DNA of 64,000 bases from Affinundibacterium macrobrachii (GCF_014652415.1 NZ_BMYT01000003.1:620001-684000), one strand, 5' to 3'. Shown: positions 1 to 9,335, counted from the first letter of the stretch. Notes: generated from the sequence alone by a model not told the origin. Program-made: numbers and translations.

Positions 1-542
1 AAGGAAAAGAGGAAGCGGCAAAAGCGTGGACAGTAGAACGCATTATCAAACAATATCGTGCCGCCAATGCAGCGTTCGACAGCGCTTTAGAAGACACAGC
101 AGCAACTGCCGATCCTAATTTAAGCTTACGTGAACCATCAAATGATTTGCCGACGAAGCAAGAGTTAGACGCCGCGAAAAACCAGTGGAACATTTTAATC
201 AAGTCACAGGCAGTTGGCGGCACCCAATCCAAACGCCAGTTCAAACTTGTCTATGCTTATCCAGCTACCTCATTCGAAAATCAAAACAAAAAACAATGGG
301 TGAATAATACATACACGGACACAATAGTTACCCGTAGCCGAGTTTATGTCGCAGTGTTTCAAGATCAGGAAAACAAGTACTGGACAAATCGCTTCTATTT
401 GGTTGAAAAAGCACCATTGGGCGTTTTCTTTGGCGAGCGGTGGTCTGGTCAATATGAATACGCATTGCCTGCAAGCGCACTACCTGTGGCGATAGACAAA
501 ACTGCTGCACTAAAGTATCAATCTGTGGTCAAAACAAAATAA
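1..542 (+). CDS. Unknown protein, C-terminal part (gene enters from the left edge)
   Basis: The reading frame is open from base 3 to the TAA at 540-542, so the gene starts outside the window; the TTG at 147 is unlikely to be the real start. About 179 residues are visible. The first 50 are helical and rich in Ala, Glu and Lys; the rest looks like a beta-rich domain with many Tyr, Phe and Trp residues (for example YEYALPASALP). There is no membrane segment in the visible part. I do not recognise the family. Codon use resembles the neighbours. It is followed by about 120 bases before a convergent kinase gene. The frame is well supported, the function is unknown. Confidence 0.7.
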   Translation, partial: GKEEAAKAWTVERIIKQYRAANAAFDSALEDTAATADPNLSLREPSNDLPTKQELDAAKNQWNILIKSQAVGGTQSKRQFKLVYAYPATSFENQNKKQWVNNTYTDTIVTRSRVYVAVFQDQENKYWTNRFYLVEKAPLGVFFGERWSGQYEYALPASALPVAIDKTAALKYQSVVKTK

Positions 543-659
543 GCTAGCTTCTTTTTCTGGCCTATTTCAAAGAACAATTTAGATGAAGAACGCGATGGAT
601 TAACAGATTCATCGCGTCATCAATACCGCAAAAATTGTTTGACTTAACAACTGAACCTC

Positions 660-3600
660 CTACATCACAACAGAGAACATAGGAAACTCCACAAAAAATA
701 TCGTGCCGCCAAGTGGATTGGGACAGAAGCCAATCTTGCCATCCATGCGTTCTACTAACTCTTTGGCAATCGTCAAACCTAGTCCAGTGCCGTCTTTGGC
801 ACGCGTGTCAGATGCATCTTCTTGTGAGAATTTTTGGAAAATTCTTTCGCTAAAACTGGCAGAAATGCCTGGACCGCGATCAATTACTTCGATCCGTACA
901 TGACCTTCTTTGTTCGGTAATAAACGGATGCGAACATGTTCTGCTGGTGGAGAATATTTACAAGCATTCGACAAAAGATTCGCCATCACTTGGGCGAAGC
1001 GATCAGGGTCGACCCGTAAGGCGTAATTCGGGATATCGCTATCGATCAACAGCGATACACCTAGACGTTGAGCAAACGCTTGGTTTGATTCTAATACGTC
1101 AGCGATCAAGCCAGCCAATGGCAACTTTTGAAAATTAAAGTCCATCATATTGGCTTCAATCTTTTGCATATCCAACAGATCATTGATTAAGCGACCAAGG
1201 CGCTCGGCGTTATTTAAAGCGATCTGTCCCAATTTGGCCGCAGCAACTGGCAACTCGCCAGCCACACCGCCGACCATGAGGCCAAGACCACCGCGAATTG
1301 CGGTTAGAGGGGTGCGCAATTCATGGCTCACGGTCGAGACAAATTGCGTTTTCATCCGCTCCACTCGCTTTTGCTCGGTGATGTCACGAACAATTAAAAT
1401 GAATTTTCTTTCTCCTGCATCGGCAAATCCACTCAGTGATAGTTCCGCTAAAAACAAGCTGCCATCGGCGCGTACTTGTTGTAGCTCCATTTCGCTGTGC
1501 CCCTTGCTGGCGAAATCTTCACTAGCTATCTTTGCCTGCAATTGCTCACTCACATCCTCTGCACACAAGCGAGCAAAAGGCATGCCTTTAATTGCATCAA
1601 GATGCCAACCAAACAAGGCTAAGCCAGCACGATTACATGACTCTATCTTCCAATATTTGTCGGTGGTTAAAATCGCGTCCGCTGCATTTTGAAGAATAGC
1701 TTGCATACGCTCCGCGTTATCTCGATTGACTTGCTGTTGCGCGACCAGTTCTTGCAAACGCTCTGCCACCAACGATTCTAAACGTGCCTGATCACGCGTT
1801 AAGTGTGCAACTCGCCAACGATAAATACCAAATAAGATCGCCGCCGTCAGCAACAGCATCAGCCAACGAAACCAGGTCGTTTGCCAATAACGTGGAGGAA
1901 TCGCGATTTTGACACTCGCCACTCTGTCACTCCAGACGCCAAGATCATTCGCCGCTTTGACTTGAAAAACATAATCGCCTGGATTCAAATTAGTATAAGT
2001 GGCGCTACGACGCTCGGCATCGACTTCAACCCAATCGCGATCAAATCCTTCTAAGCGATAGGCATAACGATTCAATGATGGATTGGTAAAATGAAGCGCC
2101 GCAAATTCAATCGAAAACACTGATTCTTGCTGCGTAATGACAAGTTCTTTAGGAGCGGTTACTGGGCCAGATAGACGTACTCCATTTGGTGGCAAGCCAT
2201 ACTTTAAGGATCGATTAAAAACCGAAATATTCGTAATCGCGAGCTGCGGCGGGATTGAAAAACTGCGCACCGCACTTGGCTCAATCGCCGTCAGGCCTTT
2301 GGTGCCACCGAAATAAAGCACGCCGTGAGCATCACGATACGAAGCGCCAGAAAAACTATCTGAAATACCGTCGCTAGCAGAATAGCGTTTAACCACGCCA
2401 CCGTCCGGATCAAAGCAAATTAGACCATCAACTGTACTTAGCCACAACTTACCTTGTAAATCACTTTCGATGGCAACGATCTTCGCTGGGCCAATGCTGT
2501 TGTTATCTGAAAAATGACGGAACGATATACGTCCATCTTGCGAGGTAATGATTTGATTTAAACCATTTGATGCACCGACCCAAATACGTCCTTTTGCATC
2601 TTCATGTAACGAGGAAATATTATCCGCACTAATGCTTGCAGCATCAGCGGGATTATGTCGAAAATGCGTGAACTTACCGGTCTTTTGATCTAATAAATCT
2701 AAACCGCCACCTACCCATTCCGAACCCGCCCAGAGACGCCCGCGACTATCTTGCAAAATCGTGGTGGTTCCCTTTGCGCTACGGCTATCGGGATCGGCTG
2801 GATCTGATAAATATTTATGATGTTCACCCGATCGAATATCGTAACGGATTAAGCTATTTCCGGTACCTAACCACAGTACGCCATCATCACCAGCAGCAAT
2901 GGTATTGATATAGTCATCAGCAATGCTGCCGAAATGAATCACCTTAAATTTCGCATCGCGTCCACTTGTATCATCAAGGCGATTTAAACCAACCGACGTT
3001 CCGACCCACAATGGTCCATTGGTTTGTTTATGTATGCTGTACACCAAATCATTACTCAAAGCGCCAGCTTGATTTTTATTTGCTCGGAAGTGCTTTAACA
3101 CTTTGCTGGTAGCCACATCAAATAAGGCAACGCCATTATTATTGGCTAACCAAATCCGCCCGTCTCCACCACTTGCAATCCGCCCAATCGCATTATTCGG
3201 GCGCGGATTTTGCGCATCGGCATCAAACGGAATAATTCGACGAAAGCCCTTACTATTCAGATTAGTGATTGCGATTCCATCAGTTAAGCTGGCGACCCAC
3301 AGCATGCCACCACGATCATGCAATATCGCCCGCACATCATCTGATGGCAAACTATAAGGATCAATTGCTTGCTTAACGAATTGCTTGAATTTTTTTGCGC
3401 TTGCATCCCATCGCAACAAGCCCGCAGATAATGTCGCAGCCCAAACAACACCATGACGATCGGCATAAATATGATTGACGCGACTAGCTGGCGTATCGAC
3501 GCGCCGACGGGTACTCCAATCGCTTGCCGTATGCCAAAGTACGATGCCATTTTCTGTCCCTATCCAAAGCATCCCTTGCGCGTCGAGATACATAGAGCGA

Positions 3601-4355
3601 ACGATGTTTAATTTCGAATCGGGCTGCTTTTCATCATCAATACGAAAATGACGAAAACGATTGGTGCCAGGTTCTAAATAATCGATGCCGGCTGGCCAAG
3701 TACCTGCCCATACACCGCCTTTTGTATCAACTGCAATCGCGTTCAAATCATTCGTGGCTAAGCTATCACTGCGCGCAGCTTCATGAGCGTACAAAGTAAA
3801 CTTTGCCTGAACCGGATCGAAGTGTTGTAAGCCGCCCCAAGAGGCAATCCAAAAACCGGATTTGCCATCGGACATAATGGATTTAATGATGCGCTGATTT
3901 GCCGCGCCAGAACTTGGGAAGTATCGTGTGAAATTATTCGTCTCGGCATTAAATTTGGCGAGGCCATTTTGCGTGCCGACCCAAATTTGACCGTCACCGT
4001 CTTCATACAAAGCAGAGATACGATCATGCGGCAGGCTAGTACTATCGGTTGCTGAACTTTGATATTTCTCAGTTTGATAACCATCAAAACGATACAAGCC
4101 CGCGTTGTTGGTACCTATCCAAATAAACCCTTGACGATCTTGCAGCAAGGACAAAGTAGAAAGCTGCTCCGCCCCCAATGCCGTCAGCCGTTGAAAGCGC
4201 AACTCCGAGCTAGTTGATGCATACACCGAGTAGCAAAAGCATACCAACACCAAGGTCGCCAAGCAGCAACGACTAAAGTACCAATACGATTTTTTCAACA
4301 TTGTTTGCAATAGATCACCCATGAAAGTAAGGCAACTGATCCGTCTCGAAATCAA
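660..4355 (-). CDS. Sensor histidine kinase with two-component-regulator propeller, Y_Y_Y and PAS domains
   Basis: Large membrane sensor kinase of 1231 residues. A hydrophobic signal/anchor (after M19, MLKKSYWYFSRCC) precedes many propeller repeats of the type 'GxIWIGTxxGL', to about residue 700. A Y_Y_Y domain follows ('LNPGDYVFQVKAAN'), then a membrane segment near 829-846, a PAS domain near 880-1000, a HisKA box with the phospho-acceptor His near 1010 (SHELRTPL), and a HATPase domain with N box (NLLSNACKYSP), G1 (DRGPGIS) and G2 (GTGLGL). The layout resembles the sensor half of Bacteroides-type hybrid regulators, but receiver and HTH domains are absent, so a separate response regulator must exist; none is adjacent. 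Known propeller sensors often read periplasmic saccharides; the ligand here is unknown. The start could be M1, M12 or M19. Confidence 0.9.
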   Translation of the reverse strand: MISRRISCLTFMGDLLQTMLKKSYWYFSRCCLATLVLVCFCYSVYASTSSELRFQRLTALGAEQLSTLSLLQDRQGFIWIGTNNAGLYRFDGYQTEKYQSSATDSTSLPHDRISALYEDGDGQIWVGTQNGLAKFNAETNNFTRYFPSSGAANQRIIKSIMSDGKSGFWIASWGGLQHFDPVQAKFTLYAHEAARSDSLATNDLNAIAVDTKGGVWAGTWPAGIDYLEPGTNRFRHFRIDDEKQPDSKLNIVRSMYLDAQGMLWIGTENGIVLWHTASDWSTRRRVDTPASRVNHIYADRHGVVWAATLSAGLLRWDASAKKFKQFVKQAIDPYSLPSDDVRAILHDRGGMLWVASLTDGIAITNLNSKGFRRIIPFDADAQNPRPNNAIGRIASGGDGRIWLANNNGVALFDVATSKVLKHFRANKNQAGALSNDLVYSIHKQTNGPLWVGTSVGLNRLDDTSGRDAKFKVIHFGSIADDYINTIAAGDDGVLWLGTGNSLIRYDIRSGEHHKYLSDPADPDSRSAKGTTTILQDSRGRLWAGSEWVGGGLDLLDQKTGKFTHFRHNPADAASISADNISSLHEDAKGRIWVGASNGLNQIITSQDGRISFRHFSDNNSIGPAKIVAIESDLQGKLWLSTVDGLICFDPDGGVVKRYSASDGISDSFSGASYRDAHGVLYFGGTKGLTAIEPSAVRSFSIPPQLAITNISVFNRSLKYGLPPNGVRLSGPVTAPKELVITQQESVFSIEFAALHFTNPSLNRYAYRLEGFDRDWVEVDAERRSATYTNLNPGDYVFQVKAANDLGVWSDRVASVKIAIPPRYWQTTWFRWLMLLLTAAILFGIYRWRVAHLTRDQARLESLVAERLQELVAQQQVNRDNAERMQAILQNAADAILTTDKYWKIESCNRAGLALFGWHLDAIKGMPFARLCAEDVSEQLQAKIASEDFASKGHSEMELQQVRADGSLFLAELSLSGFADAGERKFILIVRDITEQKRVERMKTQFVSTVSHELRTPLTAIRGGLGLMVGGVAGELPVAAAKLGQIALNNAERLGRLINDLLDMQKIEANMMDFNFQKLPLAGLIADVLESNQAFAQRLGVSLLIDSDIPNYALRVDPDRFAQVMANLLSNACKYSPPAEHVRIRLLPNKEGHVRIEVIDRGPGISASFSERIFQKFSQEDASDTRAKDGTGLGLTIAKELVERMDGKIGFCPNPLGGTIFFVEFPMFSVVM

Positions 4356-4646
4356 TCAAATCCACTTTGCCAACCCCTATCTTCACTGTCAACCGCTTTC
4401 ATTGTTAGCAATGTGAGCGATTGTTAGATTTAAGAAAATTCGGCCTTTTTTGCAACAGCCGATCTGTTTTTTGATCGGTTATTTAGATAATCACAAACCA
4501 TCTTGTTGCTCCTGCGCCCCATTACATCAACCTAAAAAACGCCAGTAAGTATTCAACACGACGAGTAATTGACATACTTTGCTATAAAATTAACAAAATA
4601 GTTCATCAAATTAATGCTTCATTACCCATATGTTGGTTTGATCAAT

Positions 4647-5204
4647 ATGAAAAATTCACTCAGCACAGAAGCCACACAACAAACGCTTTCGATTTTAGAA
4701 AAACGTTTCGCGACCAACCCACATCGCCATCCGAATATCGATTGGCAAGTGATTGCACTGCGTTTAAAACAATTTCCAGAGAAGTTAGCCAGCTTAGCGG
4801 AGATGGAATCAACCGGTGGCGAGCCTGATGTATTTACTTACGACGCGACCACAGATACTTATTATTTTTGCGATTGTGCGGTTGAAAGCCCGGCTGGTCG
4901 ACGCAGTGTTTGCTACGATCGCGCCGCCTTAGAAGCTCGCAAGGAACATCAGCCGCATAACAGTGCGGTCGAGATGGCGACCGCGATCGGAGTCGAGCTA
5001 ATGAGCGAACAACAGTATCGATTGCTGCAAAGTCTCGGTGAGTTTGATTTAAAAACATCTAGTTGGATTCTAACACCTAGCAATATCAGAAAATTAGGCG
5101 GCGCATTGTTTTGCGATCGTCGCTATGATCATGTCTTTGTTTATCACAATGGCGCGCAGTCTTACTATGCTGCGCGCGGATTTCGTGGGGTGCTTAAGTT
5201 GTGA
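4647..5204 (+). CDS. DUF4256 family protein
   Basis: Cytosolic protein of 185 residues when started at the ATG at 4647 (MKNSLSTEAT); an upstream ATG at 4614 would add 11 residues. Features typical of the DUF4256 family are visible: 'ESTGGEPDVF' near residue 65, 'CDCAVESPAGRRSVCYDRAALE' split around residues 84-105, and a C-terminal 'ALFCDRRYDHVFVYHNGAQSYYAARGFRG' region, here quoted only as landmarks around residues 150-180. The length matches the family. The function is unknown; the cysteines (CDC, VCYD) are an obvious conserved feature. It stands alone, divergent from the kinase gene across about 290 bases and followed by 119 bases before the next gene. Confidence 0.8.
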   Translation: MKNSLSTEATQQTLSILEKRFATNPHRHPNIDWQVIALRLKQFPEKLASLAEMESTGGEPDVFTYDATTDTYYFCDCAVESPAGRRSVCYDRAALEARKEHQPHNSAVEMATAIGVELMSEQQYRLLQSLGEFDLKTSSWILTPSNIRKLGGALFCDRRYDHVFVYHNGAQSYYAARGFRGVLKL

Positions 5205-5323
5205 AAAATCATGGCTACGACCTCAATCGAACCATCGTCTGCGCGATTATGAGAAGCCATTTATACTCAAGTTCTCATTGCAAGCACTCATTACAACTTC
5301 TACACTGAATTTAATCGACACCT

Positions 5324-6469
5324 ATGCGCGCAAAAATTTCTTCGCAAAAAAATTCACAATTCCTCGGCATACCGCGAATCGTGCTACCAGCGCTAGCCTT
5401 ATTGCCTTTACTTCTAACTGGTTGCGGACATCCCAACATCGTCAAAATCCATCACGCGCCGGATTACAAACAACCGATCAGCAAAGAAGGACGCTATCAA
5501 AATACGTATCCTGGCCAACAAAGCTATCCGTTCACTTGCGAAGCGGATTGTTATCAAGCGCAAACAACACTGCAATGTCAAAGCGATAGCCCAGCGGAAC
5601 AATGTCGCTACACAGGTCCACAAGCCAACATAGAAAATACCAGTGGTTTTAAAGTACGATGGTTTGGTCATGCGAGTTTTCAAATCAGTACTAGCGATGG
5701 TCAGCAAATTTTGCTCGATCCAGTCACCGAACAATTTGATTGGCCAGTGAATTGGGGTTTTCATTTATTACGTGGGTTTAGTCGCGGATTGCCCCAAGGA
5801 TTGAACGATCAAATTTTATCGAATGCGAATGTGGTCTTATATTCACATATCCACTACGATCATTTCAATAAAGCAGACATCGAACGAATCGGTAACAAAC
5901 CAGACTATTTGGTACCACTTGGCTTCGCTGATCACTTTCCTAAAGGCGCATATCGAATCAATGAAATGGCTTGGTATAGTCAGCAAAATTTTTCATCACT
6001 ACAAATTCATGCCGTGCCCGCACATCATTTTAGCAATCGCATTTTAGTACCGCTGGTGTACGAGGATTTTGCGAAAAGCGCTTGGAATGGCTGGCTACTT
6101 CAATCACACGGCAAATCATTATTCTTTGCCGGCGATACGGGTTACTCACAGCACTTTAAAGATATCCGCCAACGTTATGGTGCTATCGACGTGTGCCTGT
6201 TACCGATTGCCTCGTATTATCACAAAGAAGACGGTGCTCGCTACCGCAATGTTCACACCACACCCGAAGATGCGCTCAGCGCCGCGGTTGAGCTTGGCTG
6301 TAAAGTAATGATTCCTTGGGGCTATGGTAATGCTAGCTGGAAAATGGGCGACCACAGCAGCCATTCAGCCTTACAACGCTTATTGACCGTGCGCCAACGA
6401 ATTCAAGACAAACCGGAAGGCAAAGTACCTTTGTTGATCTTGAATGAGGGCGAGGAAGTTAGGCCTTAA
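5324..6469 (+). CDS. MBL-fold metallo-hydrolase lipoprotein (UlaG / NAPE-PLD-like)
   Basis: A 381-residue metallo-beta-lactamase-fold hydrolase. The N-terminus has a lipoprotein signal ending in LLLTGC near residue 34, so it is probably lipid-anchored in the cell envelope. The metal-binding motif HIHYDH lies near residues 175-180, a further 'PAHHFSNR' near 230, and 'FAGDTGYS' near 268 supplies the bridging Asp. 'FKVRWFGHASFQI' at the start of the domain and the C-terminal 'PWGYG' are typical of the Lactamase_B_2 branch that includes NAPE-hydrolysing phospholipase D and UlaG. The substrate cannot be deduced. Its stop lies 4 bases before the next gene's preferred ATG, which suggests co-transcription. 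Confidence 0.85.
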   Translation: MRAKISSQKNSQFLGIPRIVLPALALLPLLLTGCGHPNIVKIHHAPDYKQPISKEGRYQNTYPGQQSYPFTCEADCYQAQTTLQCQSDSPAEQCRYTGPQANIENTSGFKVRWFGHASFQISTSDGQQILLDPVTEQFDWPVNWGFHLLRGFSRGLPQGLNDQILSNANVVLYSHIHYDHFNKADIERIGNKPDYLVPLGFADHFPKGAYRINEMAWYSQQNFSSLQIHAVPAHHFSNRILVPLVYEDFAKSAWNGWLLQSHGKSLFFAGDTGYSQHFKDIRQRYGAIDVCLLPIASYYHKEDGARYRNVHTTPEDALSAAVELGCKVMIPWGYGNASWKMGDHSSHSALQRLLTVRQRIQDKPEGKVPLLILNEGEEVRP

Positions 6470-6473
6470 ATTG

Positions 6474-7001
6474 ATGAACACATCCCCTATTATTTTGCAC
6501 CCAGTGACAAGAGATCATCTGGAAGCGGGTCTAGCGATTCACTGCAATCCCGAAACCAATCGCTTTAATCCATTTGGACCACCGACACCAGAACGTTTTG
6601 AACAAGCCTTACTTGATTGGATTTCGCACTGGGAAAACTATGGCTTTGGCTATTGGGTAGTTAGTTTAATACAAGCGCCAAAACAAATAATTGGCTTTGG
6701 CGGCGTGATGGATACGATGGTTGGAACGCAGGTCGGTTTAAATTTGTATTTTCGTCTGTCTCCATCAGCTTGGGGAATTGGCGTTGGTACTGCCATCGCG
6801 GAAGCAGGACTTCATCAAGCCTTTGTTCAACAGCATAGAGATGCAGTGTTAGGACTGGTCAGACCCAAAAATCTGCCATCGCGCAAAACACTTGAAAAAG
6901 TGGGAATGCTTGCATTCGACACTTGCAAGGACGTGCCCGATCAAGAACCGAGCTTGATTTATCGCATCACCGCACATGAATATGCAAACCGCAAAAAATA
7001 A
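6474..7001 (+). CDS. GNAT family N-acetyltransferase (RimJ/RimL-like)
   Basis: A 175-residue acetyltransferase when started at the ATG at 6474 (MNTSPIILHPV), just after the preceding stop; an overlapping start at 6444 would add ten residues. The fold is recognisable from the beta-strand start, the 'YGFGYWVV' and 'IIGFGGVM' strands, the acetyl-CoA loop region 'WGIGVGTAIAEAGL' near residues 103-116, and the terminal 'NLPSRKTLEKVGM' typical of RimJ/RimL-type enzymes. The acceptor substrate is unknown. It probably forms a two-gene unit with the MBL-fold lipoprotein gene. Confidence 0.82.
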   Translation: MNTSPIILHPVTRDHLEAGLAIHCNPETNRFNPFGPPTPERFEQALLDWISHWENYGFGYWVVSLIQAPKQIIGFGGVMDTMVGTQVGLNLYFRLSPSAWGIGVGTAIAEAGLHQAFVQQHRDAVLGLVRPKNLPSRKTLEKVGMLAFDTCKDVPDQEPSLIYRITAHEYANRKK

Positions 7002-7173
7002 AGAGGAAGAAAAACGGTTGCAGTAGACCCGCTTGGATGTTGATCACAATTGCGCATAAAAATCATATTTACAATTTCTCACAGACTTCTGGCCGAACTC
7101 GCATAAAATGCCAACTTCGTTTCATGTTTATTCAACATGATTTTTCATTTATCTTTTTTAAAATGAGCTTCCT

Positions 7174-7884
7174 ATGAAAAAAGTTTCCCATGCTTCGTAT
7201 TTATTGATGGCATTGAGCTGCGCTCTGGCACTAGGCTGTAGCAAGAAAGCACCCGAAGCATCTGCTGAAGTTGCAGCGAGTGAAGTGGCACCAGTAGCAA
7301 GTGCAACAGCACCAGCACCTGCGCCAAAGCAAGCCGAACCGATTTCAAGCGAGCCAACTGCGGAACAACGCGAACAAGAAAAAAAGAAAGCCTTGATGGA
7401 TTACGCCAAGATGGAAGATCAATATTTGAACGACACCAAGGCGCAATGGGCGAGTAGCGCAAAAGCGAGTTCTACATTTGGTGAGGAAGGTAGCTCTGGC
7501 CCTTCGCCGTACAATGTCGCGAGTAATGCCAAAGGTGGTGTCGATGGCAAAGCATGGACCAACGGTCGTCAAGATATTGGTTTTGACTGGCTAGAAGTCA
7601 ATTACGACAAACCCGTCGCGGCGACTGAAGTACGGATTGTCTTTGATGATGGCAAAGGCGTTGAATCGATTAACAAAATCGAATTGCAAAGCATTGATGG
7701 AAAATGGAATACCGTTTGGGACGGCATTAGCGACCAAAAAGCGGATCGCCGCGGCAACCGTACTTGGTTCGTACGAAGCTTTGACAAAACCGATTACAAA
7801 GTGAAAGCGGTTAAAGTCACGATAGCGAATAACTTAGAACGCGGTTACAAAACAATCGACGCGGTGCAATTAGTCGGCGAATAA
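7174..7884 (+). CDS. Discoidin (F5/8 type C)-like lipoprotein
   Basis: A 236-residue exported lipoprotein. The signal peptide ends in LALGC (Cys near residue 22). A low-complexity Ala/Pro/Glu linker covers about residues 24-70. The C-terminal domain of about 150 residues has the pattern of a discoidin/galactose-binding-like module: 'WASSAKASSTFGEE' at its start, 'ARDGKAWTNG'-like 'VDGKAWTNGRQD', 'DWLEVNYDKPVAATEVRIVF', and a closing 'VKVTIANN...IDAVQLVGE'. This predicts a carbohydrate- or surface-binding function, but the ligand is unknown. RBS and ATG are clear at 7174. It stands alone. Confidence 0.8.
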   Translation: MKKVSHASYLLMALSCALALGCSKKAPEASAEVAASEVAPVASATAPAPAPKQAEPISSEPTAEQREQEKKKALMDYAKMEDQYLNDTKAQWASSAKASSTFGEEGSSGPSPYNVASNAKGGVDGKAWTNGRQDIGFDWLEVNYDKPVAATEVRIVFDDGKGVESINKIELQSIDGKWNTVWDGISDQKADRRGNRTWFVRSFDKTDYKVKAVKVTIANNLERGYKTIDAVQLVGE

Positions 7885-7912
7885 GTATGTGTGAGTGACT
7901 CGCTAGCGTATC

Positions 7913-7939
7913 TACGCCTCTTGCACCAGCAGAGGCGTA
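7913..7939. repeat. Perfect 9-bp hairpin downstream of the discoidin gene
   Basis: TACGCCTCT at 7913-7921 pairs perfectly with AGAGGCGTA at 7931-7939 around a 9-base loop. There is no T-run, so it is not a standard intrinsic terminator. It lies between two convergent genes and 38 bases beyond the end of the degenerate RAYT gene. It could be a REP-like element or a 3' end stabiliser; one copy was seen. Confidence 0.5.
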
Positions 7940-7976
7940 AGCGTCTCTCGCTGATAGCTTCTCTAGCAATCGCGAA

Positions 7977-8684
7977 TCAGCTTGATGTCGAAATCACTGC
8001 GTTCTTTCTAGGACGTCCTCGAGATACCGGTTCAACGCGCCGTTCAGTTAGTTTAGCCATTTCTGCCTTGAAGGTGGCAGAACCGAGAACCCATGCTTTA
8101 TTCGTCGCATCATTAATCGCTTGCAAAAGTGTTGACGACAAACCATTCTCAAGCAATTGACGGTAGGCTGCTTCGCGTTGAAATGGCGTATTCCCCAAGC
8201 CCCAATACATCGCATGATCGGCCAACAATGGATCAGTACGCATCCCCAAATGATGCTGGCAGCTCGACCACCAATAACTGCTCGGCTCTTGCACCAAATG
8301 CTGACGAACCGCCATCTCTTCTAACATGACACAACAGGGCAAAAAGTATTGGCTTGATTCCAGCACCGTCGCCTTAAATCTACCCTGCCACAGGAAACCA
8401 CTACGCTGATACTTCGCATTAAAGTAAGGCACGTAATATCTTCCTAACCACTGCATCAATTTTCCCAAGCCAAGTTCGTCAGTGGGCGTTACTAATAAAT
8501 GAAAGCGATTCGGCAATATGGTGTAGGCATGTACTTGCACCGCGAATTGTTTCGCCCCTGACTTGAGCCAATCTAAAAAAACTTGATAATCTGCAGTATC
8601 GACAAAAATGATTTTATTATCGATACCAGCTTGGGTAATGTGATGAGCCTGATGTGGAATTACCAGACGCGGAAGTCTTGCCAT
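7977..8684 (-). CDS. Degenerate REP-associated tyrosine transposase (RAYT, Y1_Tnp/IS200 family)
   Basis: A 235-residue protein starting at MARLPRLVIPHQAHHITQ, a classic RAYT opening. The family pattern is clear: 'VHAYTILPNRFHLLVTP' near residues 47-63, 'LMQWLGRYYVPYFN', 'GFLWQGRFKATVLES', 'YWWSS'. In active relatives the middle reads NHVHLL (the HUH metal site) and the catalytic Tyr lies in 'RYIELNPVRAG'. Here the first His is Arg (NRFHLL), and the Tyr segment reads 'CVMLEEMAVRQ', with Met in the place of Tyr. Both active-site elements are therefore missing although the frame is intact. It is likely a decayed or repurposed transposase. Confidence 0.88.
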   Translation of the reverse strand: MARLPRLVIPHQAHHITQAGIDNKIIFVDTADYQVFLDWLKSGAKQFAVQVHAYTILPNRFHLLVTPTDELGLGKLMQWLGRYYVPYFNAKYQRSGFLWQGRFKATVLESSQYFLPCCVMLEEMAVRQHLVQEPSSYWWSSCQHHLGMRTDPLLADHAMYWGLGNTPFQREAAYRQLLENGLSSTLLQAINDATNKAWVLGSATFKAEMAKLTERRVEPVSRGRPRKNAVISTSS

Positions 8685-9078
8685 GATGAGTGTTTTGCAA
8701 AGCCGATTTAATTGGGGACATTGTAGTAGAAAATGCTCGCCATGGGTCAACATCAGCGCCAAAGACATCCTCCTCGTAAAGGATAGGCATACTCGGCAAA
8801 GCCGCTCTTAACATAGCAATTAATATAAAAGTTAATGCACTCACAGTGCCAACCTCGGGTCGATTTATCCACACATAGTGCGGAGCGCGTCTACGCGTTT
8901 CACGCACGATATCAAACAGCGTTAATCGTGCCTTCTCTGCATCCAAACACTCAACTACATAGGCAGAATCTCGCCACGTGCCAAGCAACATACTTTCTTG
9001 ATTCGACGCTGTCGATGTTAACAAGCGCTGACCAAGTTCTGCTAGTGGCGGCACAATCAATAGTATCTTTGTTTTCAT
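8617..9078 (-). pseudogene. Truncated protein resembling a B12-binding domain, broken by the RAYT locus
   Basis: The frame starts with ATG at 9078 (MKTKILLIVPPLAEL) and gives about 110 plausible residues. A hydrophobic first strand, 'CLDAEKARLTLFDIVRE', 'RRAPHYVWINRPEVG' and 'PSMPILYEEDVFGAD' follow the alternating strand/helix order of cobalamin-binding domains found at the N-terminus of radical SAM proteins. The remaining residues run into low-quality sequence overlapping the RAYT start. No radical SAM domain follows. I read it as a 5' remnant of a longer gene whose 3' part was lost, perhaps when the RAYT arrived. The family call is tentative. Confidence 0.42.
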
Positions 9079-9335
9079 AAAGCACCTTTAAGAGAAATAG
9101 GCAGGAACTATAGAAAACCTATGTGATAAAACGATGTGTTTGCTGTGAGCTTGGAGTGAGCTTGAAGTGATGCCGCATTGAGCTTGCAATGTACATATGA
9201 GCAAATCGATATACCTAAACTTTTGAACCTTACTCAAAGCGCGAAGATACTCAAGTTAAGTTGGCGCGAATATTGCATCAAACTTTGCATATCTCGTTTT
9301 AAATGTGTCGTCTCGATCCATCTTTGGAGTCATAC

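Noticed and set aside
590-617. ACGCGATG/CATCGCGT hairpin as a terminator for the first gene
   Set aside because: The eight-base stem is perfect, but no T-run follows, so termination is not supported.
1150-1692. A 180-codon plus-strand open frame inside the large kinase gene
   Set aside because: It is antisense to the HisKA/PAS region, which is clearly coding on the minus strand; the translation has no family pattern.
5125-5589. A 154-codon plus-strand frame between the DUF4256 and MBL-fold genes
   Set aside because: It overlaps both real genes in another frame and shows no motif or ribosome-binding site.
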